The notes beneath the pieces were generated by a model. The model saw nothing but the letters and a program-made list of their open reading frames with translations. It was not told the DNA's origin and did no database searches. A stretch of DNA of 64,000 bases from Paracentrotus lividus. Lineage: Eukaryota; Echinodermata; Echinoidea; Camarodonta; Echinidae. The translations under genes and the position numbers were made by a program. The stretch is from NCBI GenBank assembly GCA_940671915.1, contig CALNVZ010003426.1, forward strand, positions 20,946,196-21,010,195. Direction: 5' to 3'. Below are positions 57,960 through 64,000 of the stretch, in pieces (the stretch's first letter is position 1; every line of letters starts with the position of its first letter).

Positions 57960-58685
57960 TATTAACATAACCATGAAAGATCTACAGCCTTGCAGAATTT
58001 TCACTTTTTAAAAATGGCAAAACCAAAGAGAACTCTTGTTTAAAAGGAAAAGTTATTTTTCAAACCGATCACATGGCATATAGAAATTTGACATTCTTCT
58101 ACGATACCACTTGATAGACTCCTGAACTCCTTCATGAACAAACATACTTGAAGACACAATAGCATGAAGGTCAACATGACATTTCCAAAGTACACCAAAA
58201 AACACACATTTTGATCCAAAAAGTGGGTCCTATAATCCTCTTCGTACGATCGAAATCTGAATTTAGCAATCGGGCCTGTCTGATCCACATACACATGTAA
58301 CCCACCAACAGAAGTCTGTCATCGCTATCTATATCTAATTCTAAACAGTTAATATTTGCACTTTGGATTTCAATTCAAACTTTGTCCTCTCTTTTACAGT
58401 TTATTTATTCTTGAGCCCTCTGCTATTTTGTTTATGGATCAGAGCTCAAAGGCTGAATAACTGGATACAGAACTGTCAGATTCTGATCAGATTGGAAATA
58501 AAAAAGAATAACTGTAAAACTATGAACATACTGTAGAATGAGCGGATTTCAAATTGTAATTTTGATTCTAGAAATGTACATGTAGGATTACATAACTTGA
58601 AGAGGAGTAGTACACCTGTGTGGATTAACTCAGCAATTGTGTCTAATAATATTAAAGTGTAACCATACATAAGAAGAAAAAAAAA
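57960..58685. other. Probable first intron or upstream DNA, nothing recognised
   Basis: No exon, RNA gene or paired repeat ends seen. Confidence 0.4.
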
Positions 58686-58689
58686 AAGG

Positions 58690-58920
58690 AGCAGCAAATA
58701 TTCGCGGTACATTTATTTTCGCGGATTTCGCGCAAAGATCGTACGGCGCGAATTTAAAAACACGCAAATATATGAGCATGATTTCTTATGCATGCTTTGA
58801 ATGGTGGTAATTGCATTCGTACATAAACTCAGCGTGAATTTAAGAACCCGCAAATATGTTTTGCTGCCTCTAAGCGCAAAAAATTAATCGCGCGAAAATA
58901 ACAGCGAATACAGTAGTTGT
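58690..58920. repeat. CG-rich dispersed repeat (ttcgcgg motifs)
   Basis: Contains ttcgcggtacatttattttc and several cgcgaa words, with an inverse-like right half ending tcgcgcgaaaataacagcga. Related worn pieces lie at 9100-9300 and 35030-35200. Confidence 0.5.
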
Positions 58921-59449
58921 TTATTAGAGAGTGCAATAATCTCCTGTCATAAGTTGCAGAAAGTAAACCAAACTCATTCAAAACTAATTTTAACAATTTG
59001 AACTGATTACAGAAGAAAGTTAATTTCAATCCACTATTTAACTGCACAAGGCCTCTATCTTTAATATTCATTTCAAACAGGGGACACTGAGAAGCAAATA
59101 ATACTTGAAAGCTATGTACATGTATATGTAGCTACATGTACCAAAGTATGATTACCAAGGTATTTTAAAGTATTTATCAAAGTCAGAAACAGTATTGGTG
59201 ATTCATCGGTGAAATGAGATTACCAGTAGGGCCTATATTACAAAACTTTGAGAGATGTTTTGCTACTTTATTTGGGTACTTACAAAGAATGTATTTAAAA
59301 AATCAAGAGAGCTTTAAAGTTTGAAATTCATGTAGGCCCATACATGTACATGGATGTATATATTTAAAAAGTGTATAAAGCCAACAGTAACTTCAGTAAA
59401 CATTACCGCTCAATACAAAATAGACCATTGACAATATTACTAATTTTTC

Positions 59450-60030
59450 ATGTGGAAACAGAAGCCAAGGTAAAATCATATCTATAGATAAAATCATAAG
59501 ACTACCGACCGGTGCAATATTTGTATTTCCTGTTTGATGAAGAGACTTTGGGTATCATGTCAATAGACAATGTCAATACGATAACTGATTCGGATCAATA
59601 ACAGAAAAACAGTCCTTCTGGTGGAAACAAATAAATTAATAAGTGTTCAATTGGTTGCATTATTCACTTTTAATAATTTACTTATCCATTTTATTTTGAC
59701 TAGCCGGCTCCAATTCACGAAAGTTTCATGTCGCGAATGTTCCTGGTTTTACAGTAGTGAAATGAGATTATCAGTAGGCCTACAATGTATATTACAATGT
59801 GAAAACAGAAACCAAGGTGAGACCTAGCAAATTTAAAGATAAAATCAAAAGACTACCGGTGCAATATTTGTATTTCCTGAGACTTTGGGTATCATGTCAA
59901 TAGACAGTGTCAATATGACAATTCATGGAGATCAATATCAATAGTACAGTCCTTGTGATGGAACAAATAAAATAATAACTGTTTAATTGGTTGCATTATT
60001 GACTTTTAATAATTTACTTTTGTTTTGATA
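59450..60030. repeat. Tandem duplication with ~349 bp period
   Basis: gtgcaatatttgtatttcct, gggtatcatgtcaatagaca and aattggttgcattattcact each recur once downstream with few changes. Confidence 0.8.
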
Positions 60031-61159
60031 TTGCACTATCAGTTTCATTTTTACAAGTCTTTGGAAAGGCAGGTGGCAGTCTTAGACCATTTTCCTATAT
60101 ATACAGAGAGCAGTTTTAAAACTAGTAAATATGGTGTGATATACATGTAGGCATGCACTTATCAAGAGTTGCATAAGGATGAAGGTAAGTACCAAGCTGG
60201 AACTTCAACAAGACATCCACATCCAAATTCCACAGGGTACAAAATCATCAAATTGATAGACACTAATCCATATTGCACAGCACAGCATGTGACAAGAAGA
60301 AACCATTTCAACAAGAAGTTCCAGTGTCAATTCCATTCCATCTTTTGATATGATCCACAGTGTCCAACAGAGTAAAAGGGATGAAAAAGCAGGGCTCAAA
60401 TTTAGCAGTGGTCCTAGGGCCAATGGCCACCTGGAAGTTTGTTGGGCCACCTGAAATGAGGCAAAACTCCATTCAATTATGTAGACTGCATACTCAAAAT
60501 GTCTTTACGGAGCACCTTAAGAAAAATGTCACATGTAAGTGTGCGCCCTGAAAAGGCACAGATATTCCCACATTGACGCGAAATACATTTTTCACTGACC
60601 ACTTGTCCATCTTATTTTTCTTTCCAATTTGAAAGGATTGTCATAACATTAACAGGCCAATTCTCCTTGAAAAGTTACAATCAAATTGGTTTCTTTTCGT
60701 CAAATAGGACATTTCCCCTGAAATATGGCACAAAGTTATTTGTTTAACTTTTGTACAGAAAATTTTGGTGCAAACCTTTGAGCCATGAAGATTCAGCCTA
60801 CAAAATGCATCCATTTGAACTGTGGACATATAAAGTAAAGTAGAAATAGACTATGAAATTAATCTTGATACATTTTCACAATTCTCTCTTTTAACCTTCA
60901 TTTATCGTAAATAAAGAGTAACAAATAAAAGAGATGTGTATTATTAAATCCAAAAGAGATTGAGCCAATGATTATTCCATGCATCCCTTAAATCCAAGGA
61001 AAAAGAAATTTTGTTCAACAAGAACCACAAAGAAATGATCCAATCCTCCTTGAATTTTGATAATAAAGCAGGATGAGAAATATACTTGATTGTTTGATTC
61101 CATTTAATGAAATAAACAATTACTTGTAAAGATTTGACAAGGTACTGTACAAAGATACC

Positions 61160-61540
61160 AGGATCGAACATCTAAATATTCCTTGTGAAGTTTCGAGACC
61201 GTACTCCTGCACACACAAAGTAACCAAGAATTAACTTTTCTGTTCCTGGAAAATTTCTGAGACAGAAAATTGTGAAGGAAAATAATATATATAGCAGGAT
61301 GAGAAGTGTTCTTGATTGTTTAACCAACAAGATTAACTACTTGTATAGAAGTACAAAGAGACCAGGATCACACAGTATCTATTCCATGTGAAGTTCCCAG
61401 ACTGTACTCCTGCACACACCAATTATTCAACATTGAACATCTACTCCTCTTGAAGTTCCGAGACTGTACACACCAAGTAACCAATATTGAGCATCCATTC
61501 CTCATAAAGTTCCAAGACTGTATGGCCCAACTGGGACAGA
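61160..61540. repeat. About four tandem/dispersed short units
   Basis: Units contain (c)cttgtgaagtttcgagaccg followed by tactcctgcacacacaaagt and caagtaaccaa(t), in forms near 61180, 61385, 61445 and 61495. Spacing is uneven because of deletions. Confidence 0.65.
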
Positions 61541-62089
61541 TACTCCGACCTCCAGTAAATCCTTGCGGTACATTTACGGGCACACTTTGCAGACAAAGGC
61601 CCAAGGATCTAATAATCAATGGTGTATTGATCAACCTGGTATCACGTACAGGGGAATCGATGAGAGCATGCATTCAGTGGAAAGAGATACAAGGAATGCT
61701 ACACTTGACTTAACAAAGAGGACATCAACTCCCCATCACAAAGACTACATCTTCATTTCACTCACACCTGGGCCGTGTCTCCTAAAGCGTTGCGTAAAAA
61801 GGAAATCAATCGCAACTTTGGATGATAAATGACGAATGAAAAGCGATTGCAAGGAGTCAGGGCCTCTTTCTTTCTTTGACATAAGCTTTTAATCTTCCTT
61901 CTTTTCTTTGTTGGCACTTCGTATGTCTAATGGACAGTGAAATCTACAGACAGCTCAAGGGATGGGAGAAACATTGGTCTTAACAGGTTCCTTGAACTAA
62001 TGCCAAATCAATAAGATATCAAAAAGAAATGCTGATGTGGCCTTATATGGTCAATATAAAGACAGGTTTTAATGTATTGTTTGTATATT

Positions 62090-63120
62090 CCTTTTTGTCC
62101 AATATAAACATTAGTTATTGATTTGACTTGTGTAATTATTTCATCCCTGGCTATATCCACACTATTCAATTTTCATAGGAATTCAGATCAAACTTTTCAT
62201 GGTTTGTCTGGAGTTGACAAGCAGGGCTCCACATCTAAAGAAAATATCAAAGGGGGGGGGGGGCAGGTCAGCATATTTGTGTCCACGAGGGCCCATTTTG
62301 AGGGGAGGGGGCTCCACAGCTCAAGACTTTACATGCATAGATCCAAAAAGGGTGGCTCAATGCCAATTTTTACACTTGCACTTGTTATGGGGCACTTTTT
62401 CTAAGTTTTCTTGTGAGGGAGTGCCTGTTGGCCAACCTGGATCCAACCTTGCTTGTGTTATCCTGCCATATCTACTGACACCTGCTTCATACAGGCGTAT
62501 GTTGTGCTGAAGACATCATGCATGCATGGAAACAAAGCAAACTTACCTAATATACAACTGTAATTGTAATGAAAATCTCACCACCTTTTCTCATAGAAAA
62601 ATGTACACTGTGGACCCATTCACCAAACTTACATGTACATGTCAAGGCCTAAATACAGTTATTTTCTAAATGGACCAGACAGAAACATTTTGACTCAAGT
62701 GGTCATTTAATAGAAGAAGTGTTTTATTATTGTTTACCAATATGTAGCCAGAATATTGTGCAGTACAAATTTTGAAACTGCAAGAAAAAGAGAGTCCTAC
62801 AATAAATACTCAAGCAAAATGTTGGTAAATTTATTTTCAGTTCACTGCCAGATTGATATGATTTTTTTTATAAAGTTTTTGTAGGATATGTATGTTTTTG
62901 AACCAGCAACAATTGATCAATGTTAGCCTAATATAGGTATGAAAAGGGATTAAAGCTTTTTGTAAAGTTATTATCTTATGAAGTATGACAGCTAGCAAAA
63001 GGGACCAGAAACTGCACAACCATGTCAGTAAACCACAATATAAAGGATTCAGTAAGCATGAGAAGAAAGTTCTATTTTTAGACTGATTGATCAATAACAA
63101 TCAATGTGAGATATTTTGGG
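62090..63120. other. Stretch without recognised gene
   Basis: Contains a short G run (62252-62263) and otherwise AT-rich DNA. Open frames at 62123-62510 lack any domain or splice context. Confidence 0.4.
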
Positions 63121-63131
63121 TGTGGTGAAAT

Positions 63132-63152
63132 GGGGGGGGGGGGGGGGGGGGG
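63132..63152. repeat. Poly(G) run of 21
   Basis: Uninterrupted G run 200 bases from the candidate first exon. It can form stacked G structures and is prone to length errors. Confidence 0.9.
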
Positions 63153-63345
63153 TTATGGCAAACGCAAAATTTAAAGCAGCTAGGGCTTGATGCCTCAACA
63201 TAATTATTCTTATTACATGTGATGATTGGAGTATAATTTTCTCATTAAAAATAGAAATATTTCTGATTGAGATAACATATTGGTAAAGACATGCATGCAT
63301 GAAAGATTTAGAAGAGGTAGATAGAATCGTGTACCTACATGTACC

Positions 63346-63360
63346 ACCTCTAGGTCCATG
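63346..63360 (-). CDS. Weak candidate start exon of the IRAG-like gene
   Basis: On the minus strand ATGGACCTAGAGGTG is followed by gtacat, a possible donor, and would enter exon 1 in phase 0 (MDLEV then EGIVK). A donor three bases earlier (gtggta) also keeps phase. There is no family similarity and no transcript support. The nearby promoter-like cluster is the only other argument. Confidence 0.15.
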
Positions 63361-63570
63361 ATAAGGCCACATGTCAATTGGGGAGGTTCGGAGCGTCGCT
63401 TAAAGCTGGTGTATAGTTTTGGGAGAAGGAAAATTTTAATTTGAATTCACAGTTAGATAATATAAAAGATTGAATCTTATAACAATAATAATGAAAGTTA
63501 TATTACTTGAAATATCGTTTTAGAGTCTTTATTTCACAATATAAGTATAAAACGTGGAAAGTCTGGGATC

Positions 63571-63614
63571 TGACTCATGTTAGCGTTGAGTCAACGCTCA
63601 CGTGGAAAACCAAT
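63571..63614. promoter_or_regulatory. AP-1, E-box and CCAAT cluster, possible promoter
   Basis: tgactca (63571-63577) and a second AP-1 consensus tgagtca inside a perfect 17-base palindrome (agcgttga-g-tcaacgct, 63582-63598) are followed directly by the E-box cacgtg (63599-63604) and ccaat (63610-63614). The cluster lies about 210-250 bases upstream of the weak candidate start. The binding-site assignments are consensus matches only. Confidence 0.35.
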
Positions 63615-64000
63615 GGGGATTCTCTTGTGTGGGTGATACGTACAAATCGTTACGGTAATGCGGTCAGTTGCATGTGCTAAGCTCTGGTGAACGGGCAGCT
63701 CGGCAAAGGTATAATTTAAAGAACCGTTACATGATGCTTCATTCAAACATTTTCACTGAAATTCACCGGAAATCATGAAAGGAATATCACAAGATTTCCC
63801 ACACATATCTTTCAGTGCACTATGGACAACATGAGAATATATTTGATCGGTTTTATGCCAATTCCTTTTTTGTTACCAAAACTATACACCAGGTTCAAGG
63901 TTGGCAAGGTTGCATGAGGTTGAATACAGTTTGCTAGAGCAATATGTTTACAAAGGAATCTCAGAGTTTTTTTCAACTCTCCAAAGTGCCTAACTTTGCC

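Noticed and set aside
62123-62510. Overlapping plus-strand frames of 93 and 103 codons
   Set aside because: Both run through a G run, show no domain and are not supported by splice sites or neighbouring exons.
1-64000. CRISPR arrays, operons, bacterial promoters or plasmid features
   Set aside because: The DNA has spliced genes and eukaryotic transposons; no direct-repeat/spacer array or prokaryotic gene organisation is present.

Overview
The window looks like nuclear DNA of an invertebrate deuterostome, most likely an echinoderm such as a sea urchin. It is AT-rich, its genes are broken into many short exons with GT-AG introns, and it is packed with small inverted-repeat transposons and the octamer tacatgta. 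The echinoderm call rests on overall repeat character and is an inference; no single base pattern proves it.

Layout. (1) Plus strand, 1-10256: the 3' half of a GH33 exo-alpha-sialidase gene (NEU1-like or bacterial-type). Three exons are visible (289-464, 8343-8534, 9912-10256); the 5' part lies before position 1. (2) 10257-19210: space between two convergent genes, filled with decayed copies of both genes' last exons plus small transposons. (3) Minus strand, 55207 down to 19211: 22 exons that join in one frame of 1,214 residues plus a stop. I recognise an IRAG1/LRMP (MRVI family) protein from a conserved segment (EQEVEEKYNSLTFAFKTDR), a coiled coil, RRxS-type cGMP-kinase sites and a C-terminal membrane anchor. 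The start codon is not securely found; a weak candidate lies at 63346-63360 beside a promoter-like cluster (63571-63614). (4) 55.4-64 kb: probable first intron and upstream DNA, mostly tandem duplications and repeats.

Main points for a second look. The minus-strand protein ends in one membrane helix followed by a 37-residue tail closing in PPPI, the layout of a KASH peptide that binds SUN proteins in the nuclear envelope. Its largest exon carries six spaced xQT motifs (three TQT), the kind recognised by dynein light chain LC8. Together these suggest a nuclear-envelope/ER protein that could link IP3-receptor/cGMP signalling to dynein. The tail-coding segment is tandemly repeated downstream, and one extra unit keeps the frame with mostly synonymous changes.

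A second theme is exon-scale tandem duplication. In the sialidase an internal exon is present three times and the last exon about seven times. In the IRAG-like gene at least five exons have broken neighbours. Repeats also crowd exon edges: several small transposons end 11-22 bases downstream of a 5' splice site.
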